Positions 45,214-53,713 are shown, counted from the first letter of the stretch. The stretch is 64,000 bases of DNA from Treponema sp. Marseille-Q3903 (GCF_014334335.1 NZ_JACSEU010000001.1:434001-498000); one strand, 5' to 3'. Notes: generated by a model from the sequence alone, not told the origin. Numbers and translations: made by a program.

Positions 45214-45480
45214 ATGATTAAGAAAATTTTGACCGTACAGAATAGAGCAGGAATTCATGCGCGCCCTGCTGCAATTATTGCGCAGACTTCTAATAAATTT
45301 CAAAGTGAAATTACTCTTACGCGCGATGATGCGACTGTAAATGCAAAATCGATTATGGGTGTAATTGCTATGGGAGCCGGTTACAACACTCATCTTACAT
45401 TGACTGTTGAAGGTCCTGATGAAGCTGAGGCGGCATCTGTTATCGAAGAATTGTTTAAAAATCGTTTTGAAGAAGAGTAG
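45214..45480 (+). CDS. ptsH: Phosphocarrier protein HPr
   Basis: 88 aa, normal length. The active-site His15 lies in AGIHARPAA and the regulatory Ser46 in NAKSIMGV; both are intact, so it can be a target of the upstream HprK. GAGGAAG precedes the ATG. In operon with hprK; lexA begins 63 nt downstream. Confidence 0.97.
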   Translation: MIKKILTVQNRAGIHARPAAIIAQTSNKFQSEITLTRDDATVNAKSIMGVIAMGAGYNTHLTLTVEGPDEAEAASVIEELFKNRFEEE

Positions 45481-45543
45481 TATTAAAGAAAAACTGTATT
45501 AATCAAAGAGTAAAAAAGAAAAACAAAGGTCTATGGAGTGTAT

Positions 45544-46155
45544 ATGAGGGGTATTACAGACAGACAAAAAGAAGTCCTTACGTTTATCAGTACGTATACG
45601 GAAGAAAATTCTTATCCTCCGACAGTTCGCGATATAAGTGAACATTTTGAAATTTCGCTGCGTGCAGTTCAAGACCACATCACGGCGCTTCAAAAAAAAG
45701 GTTTTCTCTCGCAGAGCCAGAAGCGTGCTCGGTCAATTAAAGTTTTGGAAGACTTTAGAGAAAAAACTCCAGAACCTTTTGTAGGAAAAGTTCCACTGCT
45801 TGGAAGTGTCGCTGCAGGAAAGCCGCTTTTGAGCGAAGAAAATCTCGACGGTTATATAAACCTTACAGAGCCTTTTGTTCGACCAGGAAAAAGTTATTTC
45901 GCGCTTAGAGTACGAGGTCAGAGTATGAGCAATGCAGGTATTCTCGATGGAGATCTTGCAGTTGTAGAGCAAGCTTCAAACGCTGCCGATGGTCAGATTG
46001 TAGTTGCTGTGATAGACGATGCTATCACCCTTAAGCGCTATTACAAAGAATCTCAGCGAGTAAGGCTTCAGCCGGAAAATCCTGCATTTCAGGCGATATA
46101 TTGCACAGATGTCAGAATTGTTGGGATTCTTTCAAATATCGTGAGAACTTATTGA
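45544..46155 (+). CDS. lexA: LexA repressor
   Basis: 203 aa from the ATG at 45544, five nucleotides after GGAG; the in-frame GTG at 45538 overlaps that site. N-terminal winged HTH (ITDRQKEVLTFISTYTEENSYPPTVRDISEHF). The self-cleavage site is Ala91-Gly92 (GSVAAGKP), with catalytic Ser127 (RGQSMSNAG) and Lys164 (ITLKRYY). It represses SOS genes until RecA filaments trigger cleavage. T. pallidum is thought to lack LexA, so this species keeps a fuller SOS response. No obvious palindromic operator was identified. Confidence 0.95.
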   Translation: MRGITDRQKEVLTFISTYTEENSYPPTVRDISEHFEISLRAVQDHITALQKKGFLSQSQKRARSIKVLEDFREKTPEPFVGKVPLLGSVAAGKPLLSEENLDGYINLTEPFVRPGKSYFALRVRGQSMSNAGILDGDLAVVEQASNAADGQIVVAVIDDAITLKRYYKESQRVRLQPENPAFQAIYCTDVRIVGILSNIVRTY

Positions 46156-46167
46156 TTTATTTTTGTT

Positions 46168-47151
46168 ATGCAAAAACAAGTACCTTTATATCTTTATACC
46201 GGACCTGAATTTGGAGAACGAGATGAAGCTGTAAAAAAAGTGTTGAGCGGTCTTCAAAAACAGTATTCGGAAATTGACGAACATTATTTTTATATTTCTG
46301 AAACTCCGTTCAATGAAATCATGACGATTTTGCAAAGCGGAACTCTGTTTTCAAACGGAGTGTTCGTAGTCTGCAAAAATGTTGAACTTCTAAAAAAGAA
46401 AGAAGATATAGATATGATTTCGAGTTGGCTCAAAAATGCCGAACCGACAACCGCATTAGTCCTTGTCTCTGATGACATTTCCGTAGATGCCAAACTTGAA
46501 AAACTCGTTCCGCCTGCAAACAGGATAAAGTTTTGGGAGATGTTTGAAAATAAAAAACTTCCGTGGGTGCAGAATTTTTTTCAGAAAAACGGTTATAAAA
46601 TCGGAGAAGATGCATCACAGTTAATCCTCGATTTAATAGAAAATAACACTCAAGCCCTTGCAAGCGAGTGTTCGCGTTTTTTTCTGTGTTTTCCAAAAGA
46701 GCACGAAATCACGGAAGAAGATGTCGAATCAATTTTAACCCACGACCGCGAAGAAAATGCCTTTACGCTTTTTAATCAAATATCGGATAATTCTGTAAAT
46801 GCTCATACGCGCTTTGAAAAAGGTCTTGGAGTTTTGCAAAAGATAAGATTTTCAAAAGAAAGTTCTTCGGTGATGATAATAGCAGGGCTTGCTTCGTGTT
46901 TTAGAAAGCTTATTTTGTATTGCAAAAAAGGCGATTCAGCGATTTTTGGTAAAACAATGCAAAAACAATACGCAAAGGCAGCACAAATCTGGTCAGTAGG
47001 ACAGGCGACCGCAATACTTGCCGACCTAGCCTCTACTGATATGGAAATCCGTTCTGGCGGCTCTATGATGGAGGATGTTTTGCTTCAAAAATTGTTATAT
47101 GAAATCGTTATAAAAAAAGGTGCAAGAATCCAATCTATTCAATCTGAATAG
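46168..47151 (+). CDS. holA: DNA polymerase III delta subunit
   Basis: 327 aa, normal for HolA. The N-terminal VPLYLYTGPEFGERDEAVKKVL starts domain 1 (no functional P-loop is expected). IMTILQSGTLFSNGVFVVCKNVELL and the C-terminal collar region (MMEDVLLQKLLYEIV) fit the clamp-loader delta subunit, which opens the beta sliding clamp. It begins 12 nt after lexA with a weak ribosome-binding site. Its 3' end overlaps the convergent YdbC-like gene by 17 nt. Confidence 0.83.
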   Translation: MQKQVPLYLYTGPEFGERDEAVKKVLSGLQKQYSEIDEHYFYISETPFNEIMTILQSGTLFSNGVFVVCKNVELLKKKEDIDMISSWLKNAEPTTALVLVSDDISVDAKLEKLVPPANRIKFWEMFENKKLPWVQNFFQKNGYKIGEDASQLILDLIENNTQALASECSRFFLCFPKEHEITEEDVESILTHDREENAFTLFNQISDNSVNAHTRFEKGLGVLQKIRFSKESSSVMIIAGLASCFRKLILYCKKGDSAIFGKTMQKQYAKAAQIWSVGQATAILADLASTDMEIRSGGSMMEDVLLQKLLYEIVIKKGARIQSIQSE

Positions 47152-47362
47152 TGTCTAGCAACTTTTTTAATGATATGAGTTCGTCTTTAGAAAAAGTAGA
47201 ACCTTTGCCCATCTTCTGGTGATCAGGTGACCAGCTGCGTAAATCGTATTTTGCAGGTCTTCCGCCCCAAGAAACAAGGTTCAGTTCGATGTTCCAACCG
47301 CCTTTGCCTTCAGCAACCGTACCAATTTTTTTAACAATTTCAAAAGAAAAATCTTCAGCCAT
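47135..47362 (-). CDS. PC4/YdbC-family single-strand DNA-binding protein
   Basis: 75 aa. The sequence FSFEIVKKIGTVAEGKGGWNIELNLVSWGGRPAKYDLRSWSPDHQKMGKG matches the YdbC family, bacterial relatives of the PC4 coactivator that bind single-stranded DNA as dimers through a curved beta sheet. The C-terminal helix (FSKDELISLKKLLDTI) is the dimer interface in homologues. GGAG precedes the ATG. It may act in transcription or repair; the role in spirochaetes is unknown. Confidence 0.87.
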   Translation of the reverse strand: MAEDFSFEIVKKIGTVAEGKGGWNIELNLVSWGGRPAKYDLRSWSPDHQKMGKGSTFSKDELISLKKLLDTIQIE

Positions 47363-47472
47363 TCGGTTAAATCTCCTATAATACTATTATTATCGATAAT
47401 ATAAAGTTGTGTCATTAAAAAAAATGTGTTAAAATCAGCATACAAACTAAAATCAGAGATGTGAGGTAAATA

Positions 47473-48447
47473 ATGAAGAAAATTTTAATATCGCTTCTTT
47501 CTGTTTTTACTGTATTAATTTTTATTTCCTGCGGTTCAAAACCGGCTCCGGAAAAAACTGAGCCTGAAGCTCCAAAGGTAGAAGATTCTACAGAGAATTC
47601 AAAAGAGAATCTTTCAGAGTATGAAAGATTGATGGATGAAATTAAAAATGCACGCAAAGCTGCAGTTGAAGCAGGCGCAGAAGAAAACGCTTCAAATCAG
47701 TTAAAGTTTATCGATGACATGATGAATGCCCTCGAGAAAGACGACCCTGATTTTTCAAACAAGGCAAAAGATATTGTCGGAAAATATAATCTCCTTGCTA
47801 ATTATTCAAATGCTGTCGCTCTGAAAAAAGAAATCGATGAAAATGATTTCGCAGGATATGCAAAATCTAACTACGATAACGGCGTTGAATATCTTGAAAA
47901 AGTAGAAGCTGCTTTTAAGTCTTCTGGTTTAAACGATAAAAAAACCGAGACTTATGCAAAAGAGGCATATTCTAACTTGAACACTGTTATCCTTGTTGCT
48001 TACAAAAAGCTTGCAAAAGAAGAACGTGTGCTTGCTATCGATGCAAAGAAAAAAGCAGATAGCGTAAAAGTTGGCGTTGCACGAAAAAGCGAATACAAGG
48101 AAACTGTTGAAACTCTCCAGAAAGGCGATTCTCTTTACTCTATGCAGAGTCCAAAAAAGGCGCTCGAATGCTACTCTAAGGCAAAAGATAGTTTCAATTC
48201 ATTGTATGCAGATGTTTCCGCAAAACGAGCTGCAGCACAAGCTGCAATTGACGCTGCAAAAAAACGTGTAGAAGAAAGTCAAAAATTTGCAGAAGAAGCT
48301 GATATGAAAGCTCCTATCACAGATGAAAACGTTGATGGAATCGAATCGGATGATGCTGTTCTTCTTGAAGAAGACAAATATGCAGCTCCGGAAGAATCTG
48401 AAGTAAAAATTCCCGATACAATAGATGATGCAGAAGGGGGAGAGTAA
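47473..48447 (+). CDS. Helical lipoprotein, possibly TmpA-like
   Basis: 324 aa. A lipoprotein signal with lipobox FISC (Cys at ~20) precedes a Pro/Glu-rich linker (~25-50) and a long alpha-helical, Lys/Ala/Glu-rich body to ~285, containing TPR-like helical pairs (SPKKALECYSKAKDSFNSLY), then an acidic tail. GAGG precedes the ATG. The next gene starts 2 nt after the stop, so they form an operon. The pairing with a TmpB-like protein recalls the treponemal tmpA-tmpB locus, but I cannot confirm orthology from sequence alone. Confidence 0.6.
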   Translation: MKKILISLLSVFTVLIFISCGSKPAPEKTEPEAPKVEDSTENSKENLSEYERLMDEIKNARKAAVEAGAEENASNQLKFIDDMMNALEKDDPDFSNKAKDIVGKYNLLANYSNAVALKKEIDENDFAGYAKSNYDNGVEYLEKVEAAFKSSGLNDKKTETYAKEAYSNLNTVILVAYKKLAKEERVLAIDAKKKADSVKVGVARKSEYKETVETLQKGDSLYSMQSPKKALECYSKAKDSFNSLYADVSAKRAAAQAAIDAAKKRVEESQKFAEEADMKAPITDENVDGIESDDAVLLEEDKYAAPEESEVKIPDTIDDAEGGE

Positions 48448-48449
48448 TC

Positions 48450-49139
48450 ATGAAAAAAATAATTTCAATTTTATTGATAGTTTTATTTACACTTTCTGCA
48501 TTTGCAGTCAGCTATAAAAACAATACATATCAGAAACTTGCAGATGAATATACAAAAAAAGCCGAAAATGCGCTCGATGCAGGGCAGTATGACGATGCTG
48601 TTGAATACTCAAAAAAAGCAGAAGAAAATGCCGAACTCTCTCGTGCGTATATCCAGATGATGATTGCTCGCGGAGATGCGGAAAAGACAATCAAACTTGC
48701 AAAGAATGAACTCGCTCGTGCAGAATCTGTTGATGCGGCAAACACATTCCCGATGGCATACACTTCTGCTAAAGAAAATCTTACAAATGCAGAAAACTCT
48801 TTTGCTGGAGAAGATTATCCGAAAGCACTTGAATATGCAAAAAAATGTTTGAGCGATTTGGACGGAATCAGAGAAGTTACTCCACTTCCTGAATTTTATA
48901 TTGTGAAACCGTGGGCAGAGACAAAAGACTGTTACTGGAATATTTCAGGACGTCCTTATGTTTACAACAATCCTCTTCTTTGGGAAAATCTCTATCAGGC
49001 AAATAAATCAAAGATGCCTAAACCTGAAGATCCTAACCTTATCCACCCTGGTATGAAGATGCAGATTCCAAGTATCACAGGTGAATATCGTAAAGGTACA
49101 TACGATCCTAAAAAAGAATACACTCCTTACGGTGAGTAA
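48450..49139 (+). CDS. TmpB-like exported protein with LysM-like C-terminal domain
   Basis: 229 aa. A signal peptide (IISILLIVLFTLSAFAVS) is followed by a helical region with TPR-like units (~25-145) and a compact C-terminal domain (FYIVKPWAETKDCYWNISG, NPLLWENLYQANKSKMPKPE, LIHPGMKMQIP). The latter resembles LysM: the initial Y-x-V, the W-x-x-L-Y-x-A-N helix and the final L-x-x-G-x-x-x-x-I-P are its landmarks. LysM binds peptidoglycan, so a periplasmic or wall-associated role is likely. Its 3' end overlaps the convergent Nudix gene by 32 nt. Confidence 0.65.
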   Translation: MKKIISILLIVLFTLSAFAVSYKNNTYQKLADEYTKKAENALDAGQYDDAVEYSKKAEENAELSRAYIQMMIARGDAEKTIKLAKNELARAESVDAANTFPMAYTSAKENLTNAENSFAGEDYPKALEYAKKCLSDLDGIREVTPLPEFYIVKPWAETKDCYWNISGRPYVYNNPLLWENLYQANKSKMPKPEDPNLIHPGMKMQIPSITGEYRKGTYDPKKEYTPYGE

Positions 49140-49683
49140 AATACATAGACATTGCGGTTCCCATCAATGCGTGTGGGAACTGCGGTGTCCCCATTCCTTC
49201 TAAAACTTCCATTTTTGTCATTTCTATACAGTTGATCAATTCGTCATCATCTAAGTTCTGTTTCCCATCTTTAACAAGCTCTTCTGCAAGGTAAAAATGT
49301 ACGTGATTGCTGAATATTGCAGGGTTAGGATTGCAGCTGCCTAGTTTTATCAATTTTCCAGCTTTATAACCTGTTTCTTCTTTTAACTCTCGTCTGGCAG
49401 CCGTTTCCGGAGATTCTCCTTTGTCAACTACTCCGCCGGGAAATTCTATGCTTAAGCCATTCTCTCCGTGCCGAAACTGTTTAACCATCAGAAATTTTTT
49501 ATCTGTTTCAGGAATTATGATAACCCAATCAGGCGCATCTAGCACGACGTAGTCTCCTTCAATTCCTGTGTAAGATGTATTGTGCCGTTTTGTTACATTG
49601 CAGACTGCTGTTTTGAACACTACTTCAGATTTTCCTTCGGTCCACTTTAGCTTTTCATCTTGTTTTGTAAAGTAATTTTTCAT
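49108..49683 (-). CDS. Nudix hydrolase, ADP-ribose pyrophosphatase-like
   Basis: 191 aa. A complete Nudix box lies at 84-106 (GVVDKGESPETAARRELKEETGY), following G-x5-E-x7-R-E-U-x-E-E-x-G-U. The flanking FLMVKQFRHG before it and IEFPGG context match ADP-ribose/NDP-sugar pyrophosphatases, which clear nucleoside diphosphate derivatives. It converges with the TmpB-like gene and is divergent from the cytidylate-kinase-like gene. AGGATG lies upstream of the ATG. Confidence 0.9.
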   Translation of the reverse strand: MKNYFTKQDEKLKWTEGKSEVVFKTAVCNVTKRHNTSYTGIEGDYVVLDAPDWVIIIPETDKKFLMVKQFRHGENGLSIEFPGGVVDKGESPETAARRELKEETGYKAGKLIKLGSCNPNPAIFSNHVHFYLAEELVKDGKQNLDDDELINCIEMTKMEVLEGMGTPQFPHALMGTAMSMYFTHRKECILF

Positions 49684-49702
49684 TATCTTGCATCCTATTT
49701 TT

Positions 49703-49731
49703 TTGACATATTGCCAATCTGGTTTTATTAT
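49703..49731 (+). promoter_or_regulatory. Sigma-70 promoter of the cytidylate-kinase-like gene
   Basis: TTGACA, 17-nt spacer, TATTAT. Predicted start near 49738, giving a ~35-nt leader with GAGGTG before the ATG at 49773. Confidence 0.65.
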
Positions 49732-49772
49732 AAATATGAAAGTATAAAATATTATATAAGTGAGGTGAATTT

Positions 49773-50594
49773 ATGGCAATCATTACAATCTCAAGGCAGG
49801 TTGGCGCACTGGGTGACGAAGTTTCTTCAGAATTGGCAAGGCGACTCGGATATAAGTTCATCGCACGTGAAGAAATAGAAAAACGGATAGTAGAGCTCGG
49901 ATTTAAAGAAAGTAAACTTCCAAAGTATGATGAACGCAAACCTGGTTTTTTTGCATCATTGGCAAAAGACCGCGATGAATATTTAAATTATACACAATAC
50001 GCAATTTTGGAAGCGGCGCAAAATAAAAATGTAATAATCATTGGGCGCGGTGCATTTGTTGTATTGCAAGATGTCCCGAACAATATTTCTGTTCGCTTGA
50101 TTTCCGATGATGAAACAAGGATAAAAAGATTGATGGCTGAACACAATTGGGACGAAAAACAGGCTGTTCAGCGAATAAAAGAAAGCGACGCAAACCGTGC
50201 AGGATTTCATTCAAGTTTTTACAATGTCGATATCGATGATGCCGCTTTCTATCACACTGTTATCAATACAAGCAAACTCGATTTGAAACTCACTGTTTCT
50301 TTGATTGCAAATCTTGTAGAAAGCAAAGTGACTGTAAAACAAGAAGAAGATGGAAATAAAGTTATAGACGAGCTTTTGAAGGCGCAGGGAGTTGTAAACA
50401 AACTTTCGATGGAGCTCCATTTAAATATTGAGTTTATGCATGCTTCAATTCATGAAAACACACTTGTTCTGCATGGAGTTTCCGACTCGCCGACAACTGT
50501 TGAACAGGCTCTTCAATATATTAGAAAAGAGATGCCAGGTTTTGAGGTAAAATCTGCGGTTAGCATTGTTCATGATTTTAAAACATTTCAATAA
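49773..50594 (+). CDS. Cytidylate-kinase-like protein with extra C-terminal domain
   Basis: 273 aa. The N-terminal ~195 residues follow the cytidylate-kinase-like family: ITISRQVGALGDEVSSELARRLGYKFI, NVIIIGRGAFVVL, SVRLISDD and a lid with KRIKESDANRAGF-like sequence. The usual S-R-Q-x-G-S-G-G loop is altered to SRQVGALGDE, so phosphate binding may be weakened. The C-terminal ~75 residues (HLNIEFMHASIHENTLVLHGVSD) look like a small added alpha/beta domain. Substrate unknown. Monocistronic by context. Confidence 0.75.
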   Translation: MAIITISRQVGALGDEVSSELARRLGYKFIAREEIEKRIVELGFKESKLPKYDERKPGFFASLAKDRDEYLNYTQYAILEAAQNKNVIIIGRGAFVVLQDVPNNISVRLISDDETRIKRLMAEHNWDEKQAVQRIKESDANRAGFHSSFYNVDIDDAAFYHTVINTSKLDLKLTVSLIANLVESKVTVKQEEDGNKVIDELLKAQGVVNKLSMELHLNIEFMHASIHENTLVLHGVSDSPTTVEQALQYIRKEMPGFEVKSAVSIVHDFKTFQ

Positions 50595-50696
50595 AGCAGC
50601 TAGAGAGTATTTAAGCTTAGACTTTTTTTTTTGATGGAGTTCACTCCGCTATTGCGAGTTTTCTGCTTTTGTATATTTTCAATGTTTTAGTTTTGG

Positions 50697-50725
50697 TTGA
50701 CATTTCCTGACGAAATATAGATAAT
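50697..50725 (+). promoter_or_regulatory. Sigma-70 promoter of pgsA, leaderless type
   Basis: TTGACA, 17-nt spacer, GATAAT, then 6 nt to the ATG at 50732; no Shine-Dalgarno. The -35 is a perfect match. Confidence 0.72.
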
Positions 50726-50731
50726 TTACCT

Positions 50732-51325
50732 ATGAAATTATCAAATAAATTTACTTTTGTCCGAGTCTTTTTTGCTCCGGTTTTCTTTGTCCTTTATTTT
50801 TTACCGATATGGACAGGAAAATTTGCTGTATTATCGCTTGCTGTAGCGATCCCTTGTTTGATTTTTTCTGAGTTTACCGATTACCTTGACGGATATTACG
50901 CAAGAAAGCACAACGAAGTCAGCGATTTTGGAAAAATTTTTGATCCATTTGCTGATGTTGTTCTCCATTTAACTTCTTTTGCATGCCTTATGTTTTCTTA
51001 CAACGGAAATATCCATTATATGCCGATTTATATTTTTATCTTAATCATGCTTCGTGAATATAGTCAGATTTTCTTACGAATGACGTGTGTTCAAAAAGGC
51101 ACTGTGATTGCAGCTCGAAAAGGTGGAAAAATCAAAACTGTGATGTACATCACCGCTGAATTTTATGCAGTTTTCCTCGAATTGCTAGTCCGCCTTGACG
51201 CAATTCCTGCTTACTTTGGAACACTTAAGTCTATCTCTTTTGTCTTGTTTGTTGTTTGCCTGATAATGAGTTATGTTTCATTTGTAGATTACCTTATTCA
51301 TTTCGGTAAAATTTTGAAACAGTAA
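50732..51325 (+). CDS. pgsA: CDP-alcohol phosphatidyltransferase (PgsA-like)
   Basis: 197 aa, about five or six membrane helices. The full family motif is present at 50-75: D-x2-D-G-x2-A-R-x8-G-x3-D-x3-D (Asp50, Asp53, Gly54, Ala57, Arg58, Gly67, Asp71, Asp75). Such enzymes join CDP-diacylglycerol to an alcohol in the inner membrane; phosphatidylglycerophosphate synthase is the best guess from size and context, but another head group is possible. The transcript appears leaderless. It converges with radA, with 13 nt between the stop codons. Confidence 0.85.
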   Translation: MKLSNKFTFVRVFFAPVFFVLYFLPIWTGKFAVLSLAVAIPCLIFSEFTDYLDGYYARKHNEVSDFGKIFDPFADVVLHLTSFACLMFSYNGNIHYMPIYIFILIMLREYSQIFLRMTCVQKGTVIAARKGGKIKTVMYITAEFYAVFLELLVRLDAIPAYFGTLKSISFVLFVVCLIMSYVSFVDYLIHFGKILKQ

Positions 51326-51338
51326 GTTATATTGAGTC

Positions 51339-52697
51339 TTATTTAAACACTGCCTGCACCATTTTCTTTATGTCGTCAATTTGTGTGGTGCAGTTATCGT
51401 CTTCCGGTGCAATTATAGTTGTAAACCCGAGATTTTCCGCAGCTTTAATCCGCTGTCTTGCTTTTGCAACAGGACGTATTTCTCCGGCTAAGCTCAATTC
51501 GCCAAAAACTGCTGTATTTTTTTTAAGAGGAATATCGGTTCTTGCCGAATAAAGAGCAGCTGCCAACGCTGCGTCAATAGAACTTTCAGTAAGTTTGATT
51601 CCACCGGCAACGTTTACATATAAATCCTGATCGGAAAAACTCAATCCGCATCTTTTTTCAATCACGGCAGCGATCCTTGCAACTCTTCCTGAATCTATTT
51701 TTTCGCTGTAAATTCGTGAAATGCTTGCTTTTGCAGGAACTGTAAGAGCTTGAATTTCAACTAAGAAAACTCTGGTGCCTTCAAAAACAGGAGTGCATGC
51801 AACACCGGCAGGTTGTGTGTCTTTTCTTTTTGTGAGAAACAAAGATGTTGGGTCGAGGATAGGGATAAGTCCTTTTTCTGTCATGCTGAAAATTCCGATT
51901 TCGTCTATTGAGCCGAAACGGTTTTTCTGTGCGTGCAAAAATCTTATATCATCGTTGTTGCGCTCAAAAGAGATAACAGTATCAACTATGTGTTCAAGAG
52001 ATTTTGGACCTGCAATCGCTCCTTCTTTTGTGACATGTGCCGTCATGATTAAAACGGAATCTCGTTCTTTCACCCACGATATAAATTCATTTGCGCAGTA
52101 TTTTAACTGGTTTACAGTTCCGGGAATTATCCCTGCTTCTGCAGAATAAATTGTCTGAATTGAATCTATTATTACAAAAATCGGATTTAGAGAATCTAGT
52201 GCGTCGAGCGAATCTTCAAGACGCGATGTGCACAAGAGCTGAATATTTGAACACTCTAAGCCGAGCCTCTCTGTCCGTTCTTTTATTTGCGTTGCCGATT
52301 CTTCTCCGCTTATGTATAAAACTTTTTCATCTTGACTGCAATTTTTAGCTATCTGAGCAATTGTTTGCAATAAAAGTGTTGACTTTCCAATTCCGGGTTC
52401 TCCGCCAAGCAAAATCGCTGAGCGTTTTGTTGCGCCTCCGCCAAGCACCCTGTCAAATTCTGCAATTCCTGTTGTTAATCTCGAGCTTTCTTTTGAAGGA
52501 ATTATTTCTAGGCTGATAGGTTTTTGTTTTATCTGTTTGTTTGAGGCTTTCCCTGTTGATGTGATTTTAGTGTTGTCAATTATGATTTCTTCAAGAGAAT
52601 TCCATTCGCCGCATTCAGGACACCGTCCGAGCCATCGCGGCTGTGAATATCCGCAGTTTGAACATTTGTACATTATTGAACCATTTTTCTTTGCCAA
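51339..52697 (-). CDS. radA: DNA repair protein RadA (Sms)
   Basis: 452 aa from a TTG start at 52697, six nucleotides after AGGAG, giving the usual AKK...-Cys4 beginning; an ATG eight codons earlier lacks a ribosome-binding site. Domains: C4 zinc finger (CSNCGYSQPRWLGRCPEC), RecA-like ATPase with Walker A GGEPGIGKST and the RadA-specific KNRFG motif (HAQKNRFGS), and a C-terminal Lon-protease-like domain (SSIDAALAAALYSA). A hexameric helicase-like motor for branch migration in recombination. Divergent from a candidate small RNA gene. Confidence 0.96.
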   Translation of the reverse strand: MAKKNGSIMYKCSNCGYSQPRWLGRCPECGEWNSLEEIIIDNTKITSTGKASNKQIKQKPISLEIIPSKESSRLTTGIAEFDRVLGGGATKRSAILLGGEPGIGKSTLLLQTIAQIAKNCSQDEKVLYISGEESATQIKERTERLGLECSNIQLLCTSRLEDSLDALDSLNPIFVIIDSIQTIYSAEAGIIPGTVNQLKYCANEFISWVKERDSVLIMTAHVTKEGAIAGPKSLEHIVDTVISFERNNDDIRFLHAQKNRFGSIDEIGIFSMTEKGLIPILDPTSLFLTKRKDTQPAGVACTPVFEGTRVFLVEIQALTVPAKASISRIYSEKIDSGRVARIAAVIEKRCGLSFSDQDLYVNVAGGIKLTESSIDAALAAALYSARTDIPLKKNTAVFGELSLAGEIRPVAKARQRIKAAENLGFTTIIAPEDDNCTTQIDDIKKMVQAVFK

Positions 52698-52714
52698 CTT
52701 TTTCTCCTGAATTA

Positions 52715-52743
52715 TTGACATTCGGATTGTGTATCATTATATT
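52715..52743 (+). promoter_or_regulatory. Sigma-70 promoter of candidate small RNA
   Basis: Perfect TTGACA, 17-nt spacer, TATATT on plus, lying within the radA upstream region but pointing away from radA. Predicted start at about 52750. Confidence 0.6.
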
Positions 52744-52749
52744 ATAGGA

Positions 52750-52848
52750 AGCTTGTAAACAAGCTGATAAACTCTCTCCGATGTCCAGCAACGCTGGACG
52801 GCAAGGTTTTCTTTTGGTTTTACTGTCTGGAAACCTTGCTTTTTTTTT
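52750..52848 (+). ncRNA. Candidate ~100-nt small RNA with three hairpins
   Basis: Starting at the predicted transcription start there are three hairpins: AGCTTGT/ACAAGCT (52750-52765), GTCCAGC-AAC-GCTGGAC (52783-52799) and GCAAGGTTT/AAACCTTGC (52801-52839), the last followed by nine T residues, a textbook intrinsic terminator. No ORF of note fits. It ends at the stop codon of the convergent cysE. It does not match the SRP RNA, 6S or tmRNA cores I know; class unknown. Confidence 0.55.
52801..52848 (+). terminator. Intrinsic terminator of the candidate small RNA
   Basis: 9-bp GC-containing stem (52801-52809 with 52831-52839) and T-run 52840-52848. There is no other plus-strand gene for it to serve, since radA and cysE are both on minus. 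Confidence 0.75.
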
Positions 52849-53713
52849 ACCCTTGTGTCACAACAGATTTTGCTTCTACGGATTTTGTTATCCAAGTGTT
52901 ACCACCGATTGTCGAGCCTCTACCGATTGTCGTTTCTCCGCCGAGTATTGTCGCATTTGCGTAAATTGTAACATCGTCTTCAATAGTTGGGTGGCGTTTT
53001 TTGTTCTGAAGATTTTTTTTCACACTCAATGCGCCGAGAGTCACTCCTTGGTAAATCTTTACATTGTTTCCAATTAGACAAGTTTCACCGATTACAACAC
53101 CTGTCCCGTGATCGATAAAAAAAGACTCGCCGATTATGGCTCCCGGATGGATATCGATTCCGGTTTTGCCATGTACATGTTCCGACATGATTCTCGGAAT
53201 GATTGGGACTCCGTTTTCGTAAAGAAAATGCGCAATCCTGTAGACTAAGATAGCTTCAACTCCCGGATACGAAAGGACTACTTCTTCGTTGCTGTGGGCT
53301 GCCGGGTCGCCGTTATATGCGGCAATCGTGTCAAGCTGAACTTTCCGCCTGATTTCGGGGATTTCTTCAACAAGTGCAATAGAGGTTTTTTCTGCGAGCT
53401 TGAAGCAATGCGACTGGGTTATATCGCCACTGGGATTTTCTTTTATCCGAATAGATGTATAGATGAGAGATTTTTGAATTTCTTTTGTGAGGTTTGCGAT
53501 GATATTGTTGACTTTCTGCCCTGTTACGTACCTTATGTTGACTGAATCGATATTTTCTGCAGAGCGAAATCCCGGAAAAATCAAAGATTGAAGGTCGGAA
53601 AGCACTGCAACAACGTTTTGTCTGTTTGGGAAATCTTCGGTATTGTTGCGGTTGATAAGACCGTAACGATCGTAAGAGTCTAAAATTCCATCGATTAGCA
53701 TATCTATATTCAT
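52847..53713 (-). CDS. cysE: Serine O-acetyltransferase
   Basis: 288 aa from the ATG at 53713, seven nucleotides downstream of AGAGG. The N-terminal ~125 residues are helical. The acetyl-CoA-binding left-handed beta helix is built of hexapeptides from ~165 on (GIDIHPGAIIGESFFIDHGTGVVIGETCLIGNNVKIYQGVTLGAL). The catalytic His lies in IDHGTGVVIGE and DIHPG is the family signature. It makes O-acetylserine for cysteine synthesis. It is preceded by a cysS fragment. Confidence 0.93.
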   Translation of the reverse strand: MNIDMLIDGILDSYDRYGLINRNNTEDFPNRQNVVAVLSDLQSLIFPGFRSAENIDSVNIRYVTGQKVNNIIANLTKEIQKSLIYTSIRIKENPSGDITQSHCFKLAEKTSIALVEEIPEIRRKVQLDTIAAYNGDPAAHSNEEVVLSYPGVEAILVYRIAHFLYENGVPIIPRIMSEHVHGKTGIDIHPGAIIGESFFIDHGTGVVIGETCLIGNNVKIYQGVTLGALSVKKNLQNKKRHPTIEDDVTIYANATILGGETTIGRGSTIGGNTWITKSVEAKSVVTQG

